DNA of 64,000 nucleotides from Chryseobacterium panacisoli (GTDB taxonomy: Bacteria > Bacteroidota > Bacteroidia > Flavobacteriales > Weeksellaceae): assembly GCF_008274625.1 (NCBI RefSeq), contig NZ_VTRU01000001.1, positions 1,984,001-2,048,000 on the forward strand. The letters run 5' to 3'. The notes under the pieces are model-generated. The model was not told the DNA's origin, searched no databases, and saw only the letters and a list, made by a program, of their open reading frames with translations. Each line of letters begins with the position of its first letter. Within the stretch, counting starts at the first letter, position 1. Shown here in pieces: positions 1 to 7,055 of the stretch. A program made the position numbers and the translations under genes.

Positions 1-1452
1 AGCTACAGCATTAATTCTTGTGGTTCGATAATGATTTTCGTCAAATTCAAGTTTTTCAGGAAAAATCGAACCAATAATTTGTCGCTTGACTGCAATATCC
101 CCTTCTGTATAGACTTTCCAAATATTTGTAAGCGTTTCTAATGCTTTTTCCAGTAGCTTTGGTATATCTACTTTATTTTCTATCGGCTTATCATTTAATT
201 GTGTTTCCAGTTTTTCAACCTGGTCTTTATATTCTTTTTTTATTTCAAGATATTCTTCATCGGTAATTATTTCAGAAAGAAGTTTATTTCTCGCCAGAGA
301 AATCCTTGAATTCAACCTATCTATCTCATCAGATATCTTCTTTCTTTCATCTTGTGGGGCTTTTATAAACTTCTGATAGTTATCCAGAAATACTTTTTCC
401 ATAAGCTTTTTTGCAGGCTCAGTCATTTCCAATTGCTTTAATCCTTCTTCAAAAACTGAATTGACCAATTCTGCTCTATGGCGGAATCCACAAACTGCAT
501 TGCAATGATAATAGTAGTATCTATTATTTCTCCCTTTTGAAGCGCTTGCCGTAATATTTTTTCCACATTTAGGACATACCAAAAAACCTCGTAATGGAAA
601 ATGCTCACCGGAAAGTATTTTAGTATTAGGCCGCTGAAGTCTCCTTTTACCATCCAGTATTTCTTGCACTCTGTTGAATAGCTCCTCACTGATTAAAGCT
701 TCATGTTGACCATCTACAAAATGTGCTTCTTCATCTTTGTGTTTTTCTAAAAATACTTTCCCATAGTATATGGGATTTCTTATTGCCACATGAAAAGATG
801 TTCTGCTCACCTTTTTAATTGTTAATTCATTTACCCTTTTTCTGATTTGATTAGAGGCTAATACCCCTTTTGCGATCTCATTAAAAGCCCAGCTCATTGC
901 TGATGCTTCAGGTTCTTGCAGTACAATATATTTTTCACCATTTTCCCTACTTTTATTAGCATAGCCAAATGGTGCTTTTCCCATAACTCTTCCTTCTTTT
1001 TTTGCCCTACGCATTCCATAAAACACGTTAAGCGCCCTTCTGTCATTTTCGACTTCAGGCGCTGCCAAATAAATTGCGAGCATCATTTTATTTTCGGGAA
1101 TAGAAAGGTCCAAAGGCTGGTCAACGGCCTGCGGTTCTATTCCCAATTTTGCAAGTGTACTTATCATTTGATATGCGTCCCCTGCATTACGGCTGAAGCG
1201 GTCCCATTTAGTAAATAGAATAAGGTTTGTCTTACAACTTTTCTTTTTAAGTGTAGTTAAAAATCTTATCCAGCCGGGGCGGTTAAATGATTTTGCGGAA
1301 TGGTCTTCGTAGATGATTTGTCCAATAGAGATATTGTTAGATGAACAATATCTTTTTAAACGATCCTGCTGATCTCTTTGTGAATATCCTTTGTCTGCCT
1401 GTTCATCAGTAGAAACACGGATGTATAAATCTGCTACCTTCATAATTTTCAT
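1..1452 (-). CDS. Large serine recombinase (site-specific integrase), 3' end cut by window edge
   Basis: The reverse strand reads 484 codons without a stop from ATG at 1452 to the left edge, so the gene is partial. The N-terminus carries the resolvase catalytic motif YIRVSTDEQ with the nucleophile at Ser14 (Ser11 if the second ATG at 1443 is used), then the DRFSRN segment. A recombinase domain follows (YYGKVF... region), then a zinc-ribbon beginning CPKCGKN with a second pair HCNAVCGF, and a C-terminal coiled coil rich in Lys and Glu. This order is that of large serine integrases, which join attP and attB and move integrative elements. It lies next to a mobilization gene and the sigma/dCas12f operon, so it probably moves this region. 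An 83-aa reading at 438-689 is only a shadow frame of it. Confidence 0.93.
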   Translation of the reverse strand, partial: MKIMKVADLYIRVSTDEQADKGYSQRDQQDRLKRYCSSNNISIGQIIYEDHSAKSFNRPGWIRFLTTLKKKSCKTNLILFTKWDRFSRNAGDAYQMISTLAKLGIEPQAVDQPLDLSIPENKMMLAIYLAAPEVENDRRALNVFYGMRRAKKEGRVMGKAPFGYANKSRENGEKYIVLQEPEASAMSWAFNEIAKGVLASNQIRKRVNELTIKKVSRTSFHVAIRNPIYYGKVFLEKHKDEEAHFVDGQHEALISEELFNRVQEILDGKRRLQRPNTKILSGEHFPLRGFLVCPKCGKNITASASKGRNNRYYYYHCNAVCGFRHRAELVNSVFEEGLKQLEMTEPAKKLMEKVFLDNYQKFIKAPQDERKKISDEIDRLNSRISLARNKLLSEIITDEEYLEIKKEYKDQVEKLETQLNDKPIENKVDIPKLLEKALETLTNIWKVYTEGDIAVKRQIIGSIFPEKLEFDENHYRTTRINAVA

Positions 1453-1488
1453 GTTTAGTAAATATTAGAGGATAGCTTTAGAAATAAA

Positions 1489-1650
1489 TTATTCAGAACC
1501 GAAGTACTTTCTAATAACAGCCAAGGTAACAGAATAAAGAAAGTCCATGATTAATTCTGCCTCTTTCTCTGTTATTTCCATGCCTTCGTTTTGAAAGAAT
1601 TCCATCACCTCCTCAATGGGTATTTTTTTTATTTTCTTGTCCTCCAGCAC
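1489..1650 (-). CDS. Small protein upstream of the serine recombinase (53 aa)
   Basis: An open frame on the minus strand starts at GTG 1650 and stops at TAA 1489, giving 53 residues. An in-frame TGA lies just upstream, so it cannot start earlier. An internal ATG at codon 16 preceded by a purine-rich GAGGAGGTG is an alternative start. The predicted peptide is acidic and helical, with ITEKEAELIMDFLYSV in the middle. Small helical proteins of this look sit just upstream of recombinases in Bacteroidota mobile elements, in my recollection, but I cannot name a family. It ends 37 nt before the recombinase start, in the same direction, so the two are probably cotranscribed. Function unknown. Confidence 0.5.
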   Translation of the reverse strand: MLEDKKIKKIPIEEVMEFFQNEGMEITEKEAELIMDFLYSVTLAVIRKYFGSE

Positions 1651-1990
1651 TCTGTATAAATTTCAAATAAAATTATTAGCGAAATTGAATAATAATTTTA
1701 TTCGGCTTTGAAGGAATGTCTATGTCTTTTAATGGCTTTATTTTAAAGCTAGTATTTTCCGTCAACAAAAAAATTGTAGGTTTCACCTTATCTACATTTC
1801 AATTGGATTATTATCCATCTACAGCCATGAAGAAATTTTCATCAATTTCTTACTTTTATTCAGGTAAATTAAATTTCTCCTGATTACACTTTATTACCTA
1901 GTCAAGAGCTAAAGCCTCTTGCTTTATTCAAAACATCATTGTAAAACGTTTAATGTTTTTTCTCTTATGTATCTTCTGCTCCATATTATA
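1651..1990. other. Intergenic stretch between small ORF and guide-RNA candidate
   Basis: This AT-rich stretch has no convincing gene. It could hold the 5' control region of the recombinase unit on the minus strand. It contains a weak inverted repeat around 1901-1917 and another (AAAAC...GTTTT) around 1941-1957, neither clearly a terminator. Nothing else recognised. Confidence 0.4.
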
Positions 1991-1995
1991 CATAT

Positions 1996-2090
1996 AAAAA
2001 AGAGCCCACGCCGTTGTATATACTACTAAAGTATTTAGTGAGAGTCCAAGACCTCACCCTACGGGTGTACAAGCACCCTCATTATTTTTT
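1996..2090 (-). ncRNA. Candidate guide RNA for the dCas12f-like protein (scaffold plus guide)
   Basis: Directly downstream of the dCas12f stop, on the same strand, the sequence folds into successive short hairpins: GGGTG/CACCC, GTGAG/CTCAC and ATACT/AGTAT. The last is followed by ATACAAC, which ends at 2013. Cas12f repeats typically end in ...CAAC right before the guide. The following bases, from 2012 downward, read GGCGTGGGCTC then six T's, a possible 17-nt guide that ends in a U-tract. The position, hairpin chain, CAAC end and lack of coding potential all fit a single-molecule guide RNA. The ends are inferred, and the 5' end may lie inside the dCas12f gene. I found no matching target in the intergenic stretches I read here. 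Confidence 0.6.
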
Positions 2091-2094
2091 CAGG

Positions 2095-3189
2095 CTATCC
2101 AATGATTAATTCGATACCAGCTTTTTCTGCTTTATATTTTATTTTAGTCTGTAATTCATAATAGCTCCAATTGCGTAGCACAAATTCATTATCTTTTGCA
2201 ATGCCAATTTTATCTTCCTGATTTTTAAGAACAAGTGTGCCTGCTTGCTGGCGGATGCAAAAATCTATCAGCTGCCGACTGTACACATGAAGCCGATGAC
2301 TTACATATTTGCTTTCCAGATTCTCTGTTTTATACAGTGCTTTCTGTTTGCGTTTGACTCCATTTCCTGAACGGGCAAAAGCTATACTTTCTTGAATCCT
2401 TTTCTGACTTGCCTGAATGGCAAGCCTACGATATAAAAACTCTTCTTTTGTACCAATATTGATGCGTACATTATTGGCTTTTGCAACTATAGGATGTTCC
2501 AGAGATAAGCAAGCCTCAGCGATGATTTCAGGTTGTAAAAGGTGTTTTTCTTTTTCAAATTCAAATACTGCGAGCCAATAGATTTTTCCGGCTTTCAGCT
2601 GAATCTGTGATGTGCAAAAATTTATTTCTCCTCTTAAAAGCCGTTCCATTATTAGACGCTTATCAGAAAAGTCTTTTCCTAAATATGTTTTAACCGGAAT
2701 CGCAAACATGTTGAAGCAAAATGCTTTCTTTTCAGGATCATACTTCATTTTGCTGATGCATTTAACCGGAAGTGGAATGGGAATGTCCTTTTTAAAGTTT
2801 CTCAAAGACTTTAGGCCCTGCCAGTAGTCAGCTTTGTTCTTAGAAAAGGTTGATTGAATCGTATTGTTCAGGCTTCCCAGAATATCGGTAGGAATCTCTC
2901 CTTTGAACCGGTCAAAAACCGTACGTGCCGTTGTGCTTGTTTTCGAACGTGTAAATATTCCCATTTGATCTTTGTTTGCATCAGCAAGCTTGTATTGGAT
3001 TTCTTCCGTCAGATAAAAGAAATCCTTAATCATTTCCTGAACGTACAAATGGGAAACTATAAAATTGGCCGCTCGGAAACAGCGGTTCTGATAACGATAG
3101 AGCTTTTCCCATATCTCGTTTTTTTCATTGGAAGGAACGTCGATCAGCAGCTGAATTTTTCGGGTAAGTGTAATCGTTGATTTTTCCAT
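2095..3189 (-). CDS. dcas12f: Nuclease-dead Cas12f/TnpB-like protein linked to a sigma factor
   Basis: This 364-aa protein starts at ATG 3189, one base after the stop of the sigma-factor gene. The open frame extends upstream to 3291, but that part overlaps the sigma gene and looks unrelated. It opens with a TnpB/Cas12f-like strand (ITLTRKIQLL) and a helical recognition region to about residue 200. A RuvC-like part follows from about 220. In the first RuvC motif (AEACLSLEHPIV, 224-235) the catalytic Asp aligns with Cys227. In the second motif (TLVLKNQ, 318-324) the Glu is Lys322. The protein ends at KYKAEKAGIELIIG, just where active homologues continue into the Cys4 zinc ribbon and the last catalytic Asp. 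It should therefore bind RNA and DNA but not cut. With the adjacent sigma factor and guide-RNA candidate it fits an RNA-guided transcription complex. Family membership is inferred from motif layout. Confidence 0.8.
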   Translation of the reverse strand: MEKSTITLTRKIQLLIDVPSNEKNEIWEKLYRYQNRCFRAANFIVSHLYVQEMIKDFFYLTEEIQYKLADANKDQMGIFTRSKTSTTARTVFDRFKGEIPTDILGSLNNTIQSTFSKNKADYWQGLKSLRNFKKDIPIPLPVKCISKMKYDPEKKAFCFNMFAIPVKTYLGKDFSDKRLIMERLLRGEINFCTSQIQLKAGKIYWLAVFEFEKEKHLLQPEIIAEACLSLEHPIVAKANNVRINIGTKEEFLYRRLAIQASQKRIQESIAFARSGNGVKRKQKALYKTENLESKYVSHRLHVYSRQLIDFCIRQQAGTLVLKNQEDKIGIAKDNEFVLRNWSYYELQTKIKYKAEKAGIELIIG

Positions 3190-3190
3190 T

Positions 3191-4006
3191 TCAATGAGCT
3201 TTTTCGGAGATATTTTTATTTTGTAGATATTGATAAGCATATAGAAACTCCCGATGGACCTGCTTTTCAGAAAGTTTAAGTTCCTTGGCAATTACTATGA
3301 AAGAAGATTTTTGTTCGACCCTTCTTTTCATAATCTCAAGCTGCTGACTGCTTAATTTATTTGGTTGCTCTTCACTATCGGAAGGTTTTTCCTTTGGTTT
3401 TTCAAGAGAACTTCTATTAAGAATTTTCCGAAGATCGTCTATGGCTCTGTTAACCTCATTGCTTATGTCTTTTACGCTGCTTCCCATTGCCTCTGCAATG
3501 GATTTGTACTGAAAGCCGTACTCAAGACAAAGCTTAATCAAGTGTCTTCTTTTGGGACTTATTACATTTAAAACCCTATTAACTTCATCAAAATCTTTTT
3601 GATTGGACTCCTGACTGAGAAGATGCTCTTTATCTTGCTGGGGATCATAACTGACAAGATAATCCTGATAGTTCTCAAAACGTTCAAGGGAAGTGGTTAA
3701 GCGGGTGAATTTATTTTTCGGAGCATTGAAATAAGATATACAGTCTCTTTTCAAAACAAACCGTAAAAAGCCAAGAATGTGATTTGGAGTTTCAATAGAA
3801 TCACGGTGTAACCAGAGTTTAAGGAAAGTATCCTGTATAAGCGTTTCCACGACAAAATCATCCTCAAGCATTTGTTTTCCAATCCAGAAAAGAAGTCTTT
3901 TGTAGCGTAAATAGATATGTTCTAAAGAGGTCGGATTCCCTTTTTTCAGCAGTTCATATAGCTGATGATCGGTCAACTTCCGGGGTAAAGAGTTTGTACT
4001 TTTCAT
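3191..4006 (-). CDS. ECF-type sigma factor with extra C-terminal helix-turn-helix, partner of dCas12f
   Basis: This 271-aa protein has sigma region 2 at about residues 14-95 (LLKKGNPTSLEHIYLRYKRL, then the QDTFLKLWLHRD core) and region 4 at about 140-195 (NVISPKRRHLIKLCLEYGF followed by an HTH). After a Pro/Lys/Glu-rich linker a second HTH-like segment runs from about 218 to 262 (SSQQLEIMKRRVEQKSS, then AKELKLSEKQVHREF). Ordinary ECF sigma factors are about 180-200 aa, so the tail is unusual. It could be the contact with dCas12f, which is inference. No anti-sigma gene is present. The stop codon is one base before the dCas12f ATG, which suggests translational coupling. I see no clear TAnnTTTG promoter upstream. 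Confidence 0.85.
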   Translation of the reverse strand: MKSTNSLPRKLTDHQLYELLKKGNPTSLEHIYLRYKRLLFWIGKQMLEDDFVVETLIQDTFLKLWLHRDSIETPNHILGFLRFVLKRDCISYFNAPKNKFTRLTTSLERFENYQDYLVSYDPQQDKEHLLSQESNQKDFDEVNRVLNVISPKRRHLIKLCLEYGFQYKSIAEAMGSSVKDISNEVNRAIDDLRKILNRSSLEKPKEKPSDSEEQPNKLSSQQLEIMKRRVEQKSSFIVIAKELKLSEKQVHREFLYAYQYLQNKNISEKAH

Positions 4007-4612
4007 AGCAGTATATTTTAGCTAATTTATTGCTGGAAGGATTTTAATCTGATATCCAAACTTTTCTATTGTGACATATCGAGCTTTAGAGATTTTATGT
4101 ACTATTGGCAAAAATTTTTGTATTGGATTTATCAAATATTTGTCTGGTTTTAAGTTTTTAATCTCATATACCAGTTGCTTTCTCTACTCATTATAGGAGT
4201 AATTTCCTTCGTAGGCTTGGACATCTTGATTGATGTCAATAATGTTTTTTTTTATCTTAAAACAGATGTATCCCCCTATCCTTTTACCTTTATAGAATCA
4301 AAATTTGGTAGTTGTGGCACAAAATACTTACTTTTAAAGGTGAGAGTTTAAAAGATAACCAATTTTAGGAGCTGGGATTTTTTGTAAATCCACATCGAAA
4401 CATACCTTACTATAATGTTAGGTATAGAGCTGATGGCCTTTATTGAAAATAGGATTAACCTACTGGTGGTTCCTTAATTGGAATGTTGGACAATTTCGTT
4501 CTCATATTAACTATTTTAAATGTTGGTATAGAACGATATTTTCTGTATGAAAAATTTCCTTGTAAAAAAGCAAGGAGCGGTCACACGTTTTGGGCTCATG
4601 GGCGACCAACCC

Positions 4613-4640
4613 AACTTTTAAACCGTAAGATTTAAAAGTT
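4613..4640. other. Perfect 10-bp inverted repeat, possible oriT/nic hairpin
   Basis: AACTTTTAAA and its exact complement TTTAAAAGTT flank the 8-nt loop CCGTAAGA. No T-tract follows, so it is unlikely to be a terminator. MobV-type relaxases nick next to inverted repeats, and a MobV-like gene lies 1 kb away. The oriT assignment is inference. Confidence 0.35.
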
Positions 4641-4827
4641 CCAACCACAATTAACGTGAGAACCGCCCTCATGCCGTATGCAAAGTTAGTGAACTTTTAG
4701 ACATGGAGCGATATCACGGTTATCTCAGTTGGGAATTGGTCGTTTTGAGCTGAGAAAACATCGTCAATTAATGCTTATTGGCATAATTATCAAATCGCTA
4801 AAGCAAATATAAGAATAATATTTAAAT

Positions 4828-4843
4828 ATCCAACATGTTGGAT
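4828..4843. promoter_or_regulatory. Perfect 16-bp palindrome, likely XRE operator
   Basis: ATCCAACATGTTGGAT is perfectly self-complementary and ends 16 bases before the ATG of the XRE-family gene at 4860. Position and symmetry fit a dimeric helix-turn-helix repressor controlling its own gene. Confidence 0.6.
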
Positions 4844-4859
4844 TAAAAAAAAATAATAA

Positions 4860-5204
4860 ATGGAAAAGATAATTCAATTTGAAACAACTCAATTTGATTT
4901 GGATTTAATAGAGCATATCAAAACTTTGAGAAAATTAAAAAACATTACCAAGGAAAAGCTAAGCTTATTAATGGGGGTTTCAAAAACATTTGTAGGAAAT
5001 GTAGAATCATATACTCAACGACATAAATATTCAACTAGACATATTACTTTGCTTGCAAAAGCTTTCGATTTTAATAATATTTCGCAATTATTGGACTTTC
5101 CAACACCTAAGTATGATAAAATAAAAGTTACCATTAAGCAAACTTTGAATGAGAGTGGGACTAAGGTGATTCATAATGAAGTCATGAAAATAGAAGCGCT
5201 CTAA
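4860..5204 (+). CDS. XRE-family helix-turn-helix transcriptional regulator
   Basis: This 114-aa protein has an HTH_3-type domain at about residues 17-75: IEHIKTLRKLKNITKEKLSL, then MGVSKTFVGNVES as the recognition helix, then HITLLAKAFDF. Such proteins are small DNA-binding repressors. A perfect palindrome just upstream of its ATG suggests autoregulation. It is transcribed away from the sigma/dCas12f operon across the 4007-4859 gap and toward the relaxase gene. In mobile elements such regulators usually control excision or transfer genes. The C-terminal 40 residues have no recognised domain. Confidence 0.85.
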   Translation: MEKIIQFETTQFDLDLIEHIKTLRKLKNITKEKLSLLMGVSKTFVGNVESYTQRHKYSTRHITLLAKAFDFNNISQLLDFPTPKYDKIKVTIKQTLNESGTKVIHNEVMKIEAL

Positions 5205-5382
5205 TGTAATTTCTCAAAAATTGCAATATTTAGTAATCTCTTAAGGAATGTTCTAATGGACTTTTTTGATTTTGACGTATAAGAGAATAGAAAATTACTC
5301 TGAACCATTATTTTAATAAGATGAGAGTATTTGGGATTTAAAGAAATAAGGTGTTTATGATTCTCAAGTAAAAAATAGCCCT

Positions 5383-5616
5383 ATGGATATGTCTTTTCCC
5401 AAAGAATTTGGAGCTACTACCCTAATTCCGCGACTAATAATTGTATTTTTCAAAAGAAAAAGGAAAAAAAGAAAGGCAAAATTCATTGTGGAAGATTTTA
5501 AAAAGCAAGTTTATGATGAAAAATACGACCTGCAAGGTGGAGATTTTTTAGCATATCCTTTGGACCTGAACTTGTCTTTTAAAAATCTGAAACAATACCT
5601 TTGTTTTCTTTTATGA
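5383..5616 (+). CDS. Hypothetical small protein (77 aa), uncertain
   Basis: This is an ATG-initiated frame with a strongly basic run (FFKRKRKKRKAKF) and then VEDFKKQVYDEKYDLQGGDF. It ends 13 nt before the end of the convergent relaxase gene. I recognise no family. The first 25 residues and last 20 look less protein-like than the middle, so it may be a remnant or a chance frame. Confidence 0.3.
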   Translation: MDMSFPKEFGATTLIPRLIIVFFKRKRKKRKAKFIVEDFKKQVYDEKYDLQGGDFLAYPLDLNLSFKNLKQYLCFLL

Positions 5617-5629
5617 ATTTTTGCCCGTT

Positions 5630-6814
5630 CTATTGTGACCTCTTTATCTTTTTTCTTTTTTGTTGAAGCGGAATATGTTCGGTATTATATTGTATCCCAT
5701 GATTATCAAAATTCAATAATGAAAAGATTTCTAAGCTGCTGTCAGGATTTTTAAAAATCTCCTCCAGTGATGAAAAAGGAATATTATTTTTTTCAGAAAC
5801 TTTTTTACAAATACTGTCAAGTATTGCTATAATTTTTTCTTTACTTGTATCGAATAATTTTGGTTGTTTAAATTTTTCAAACTGTATGGCCTTTATAATG
5901 GTATCTTTCACTGAATTGAAATAAATCTCCTTTTCATTCGTGTATGCAGTAATGCTAGACAAAATAAATGACAGCTTGTTTTTTAATAGTGATACTTCTT
6001 TAGTTAACTCAATATTATTTTGTTTAAGCTCAGTTATTATTTTGGTTTTGGATTGAAGAATTTCCTTATTTTTAAGCAGTTCTGTATTATATGACTTAAA
6101 AACTCTCTCGTAGTTTTCAATCGTTTTATCTGTTTTGATCTTACTAAAGCCTAAAAAGTCATTCTCTTTTACGATAAGATCTTTAAACTTTTTAGAATTA
6201 AGCTCTGCTCTCATTTCAGTTATTCTGCTGTTTAGCAACAAAAGCTCTTCTTCTTTTTTTTGAATTTTAAATTCTATGGCTTCAAGCCGCCCTCTAGAGC
6301 CCGAAATCCCTCTATCCATTTTCAGACATTCAGCGGTAATATCCTGCATTTTTGAATAGTGAAATGATTGATGCTTCAACGTCTTTCCAGTTTCTAAATC
6401 CTGCCAGTCTGCTATTAAATGAGCATGGTAATTAGGCTTCCATTCTTTAGAATCTTTATCATAATGTCCTTCATCCCTATGAATGGCAATTTGAAAAATT
6501 CTTATTCTTAGTTCTTCTTCAAGCCTTTTAGAAAGCTTATGCAAATCCTGCATCGTTGTATTTTCTTTAATTACAACTACAGCTTCACGAATTGGTAATG
6601 CATTCTTCTGTAACTTTCTGCCGGATTTGTCCTTACAGTAGGCTTCTATAGACCTAAATCTATCTGAAATTTTATTTTCTACCCAATATTCATTTTTTTC
6701 TGTAAGATCTTTTTTTATATAATCGAAGGTTTTCCTTCTGAAATTATGCGCTTCGGAATCTGTTTTGACCGCCTTAAAATTGATAGAGGTTTTCACGGCA
6801 ATAAAATAATTCAC
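5630..6814 (-). CDS. MobV-type relaxase (plasmid mobilization/recombination protein)
   Basis: This 394-aa protein has the MobV layout. An N-terminal segment has AHNFRRKTFDYI and NEYW. The metal-binding relaxase motif lies near residues 132-152 (HRDEGHYDKD, then NYHAHLIADW, giving the HxDE...HxH pattern). A long coiled coil follows from about 185 to 290, and the tail is basic (QKRKKIKRSQ). MobV enzymes nick oriT and pilot single-stranded DNA into recipients using another element's conjugation machinery. The start is GTG at 6814, because the overlapping ATG at 6816 is followed at once by a stop. Two direct repeats lie just upstream. No other conjugation genes are visible, so the element would be mobilizable rather than self-transmissible. 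Confidence 0.82.
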   Translation of the reverse strand: MNYFIAVKTSINFKAVKTDSEAHNFRRKTFDYIKKDLTEKNEYWVENKISDRFRSIEAYCKDKSGRKLQKNALPIREAVVVIKENTTMQDLHKLSKRLEEELRIRIFQIAIHRDEGHYDKDSKEWKPNYHAHLIADWQDLETGKTLKHQSFHYSKMQDITAECLKMDRGISGSRGRLEAIEFKIQKKEEELLLLNSRITEMRAELNSKKFKDLIVKENDFLGFSKIKTDKTIENYERVFKSYNTELLKNKEILQSKTKIITELKQNNIELTKEVSLLKNKLSFILSSITAYTNEKEIYFNSVKDTIIKAIQFEKFKQPKLFDTSKEKIIAILDSICKKVSEKNNIPFSSLEEIFKNPDSSLEIFSLLNFDNHGIQYNTEHIPLQQKRKKIKRSQ

Positions 6815-6839
6815 ATAATCATTATCTTTAAATAATAAG

Positions 6840-6874
6840 ACTTATTGGGCTTCAATTTTCACTTATTGGCTTCA
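6840..6874. repeat. Two direct repeats upstream of the relaxase gene
   Basis: ACTTATTGGGCTTCA (6840-6854) is repeated as ACTTATTGGCTTCA (6861-6874), 21 bases apart start to start, or two helical turns. They lie in the promoter region of the minus-strand relaxase gene. The core CTTATTGGC also occurs at 4774-4782 upstream of the XRE gene. A shared regulator-binding site is likely but inferred. Confidence 0.5.
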
Positions 6875-6880
6875 TAAAAT

Positions 6881-6907
6881 AAATCCGTATCGATTAGATA
6901 CGGATTT
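6881..6907. terminator. Hairpin terminator after the DUF922 gene
   Basis: AAATCCGTATC and GATACGGATTT form a perfect 11-bp stem with loop GATTA. It lies downstream of the minus-strand gene ending at 7056 and upstream of the relaxase promoter. The flanking T-tracts are short. Confidence 0.6.
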
Positions 6908-7055
6908 ATGTATTAGTGAAAAATGAACTTGATACCAAACAGAGCATTGAGACATAATACTCAATAAAAGGGTGTCTTTTACTCTCCTACAGAGAATAAT
7001 TCACCTAATTGAAAATTTGTATTTCTTGAAAAATATCCAGAGTCACTGCTACTCC

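Larger units (their letters stand above)
4007..4859. other. Long intergenic region between divergent sigma/dCas12f and XRE genes
   Basis: This stretch has 853 bases without a credible gene. It contains a short inverted repeat GACATC/GATGTC (4220-4237), an imperfect one around 4402-4423, a strong hairpin at 4613-4640 flanked by GACCAACCC and CCAACCAC, and a perfect operator-like palindrome at 4828-4843 next to the XRE gene. GC content rises locally around 4570-4720. It must hold promoters for both divergent genes, and may hold an oriT or an old recombination junction. Confidence 0.5.

Noticed and set aside
438..689. An 83-residue reading frame on the minus strand
   Set aside because: It lies inside the recombinase gene in a different frame; the recombinase frame is continuous here and carries the zinc-ribbon motif.
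2001..2012. Target of the putative guide inside this window, for example at the susC promoters
   Set aside because: I found no match to GGCGTGGGCTC in the upstream regions of the susC genes or the other gaps I read; the only obvious match is the guide itself. A complete search by eye is not reliable, so this is not proof.
2095..3291. Active IS605/IS607-type TnpB transposon gene
   Set aside because: The catalytic residues are substituted, the zinc ribbon is missing, there is no TnpA gene, and it is fused in operon to a sigma factor.
3190..3291. Longer N-terminus for the dCas12f-like protein
   Set aside because: These 34 codons overlap the sigma gene and do not look like the family; ATG 3189 gives a normal N-terminal strand and one-base spacing.
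1..6907. Prophage interpretation of the left region
   Set aside because: No capsid, tail, terminase or lysis gene is visible; a MobV relaxase points to a mobilizable element.
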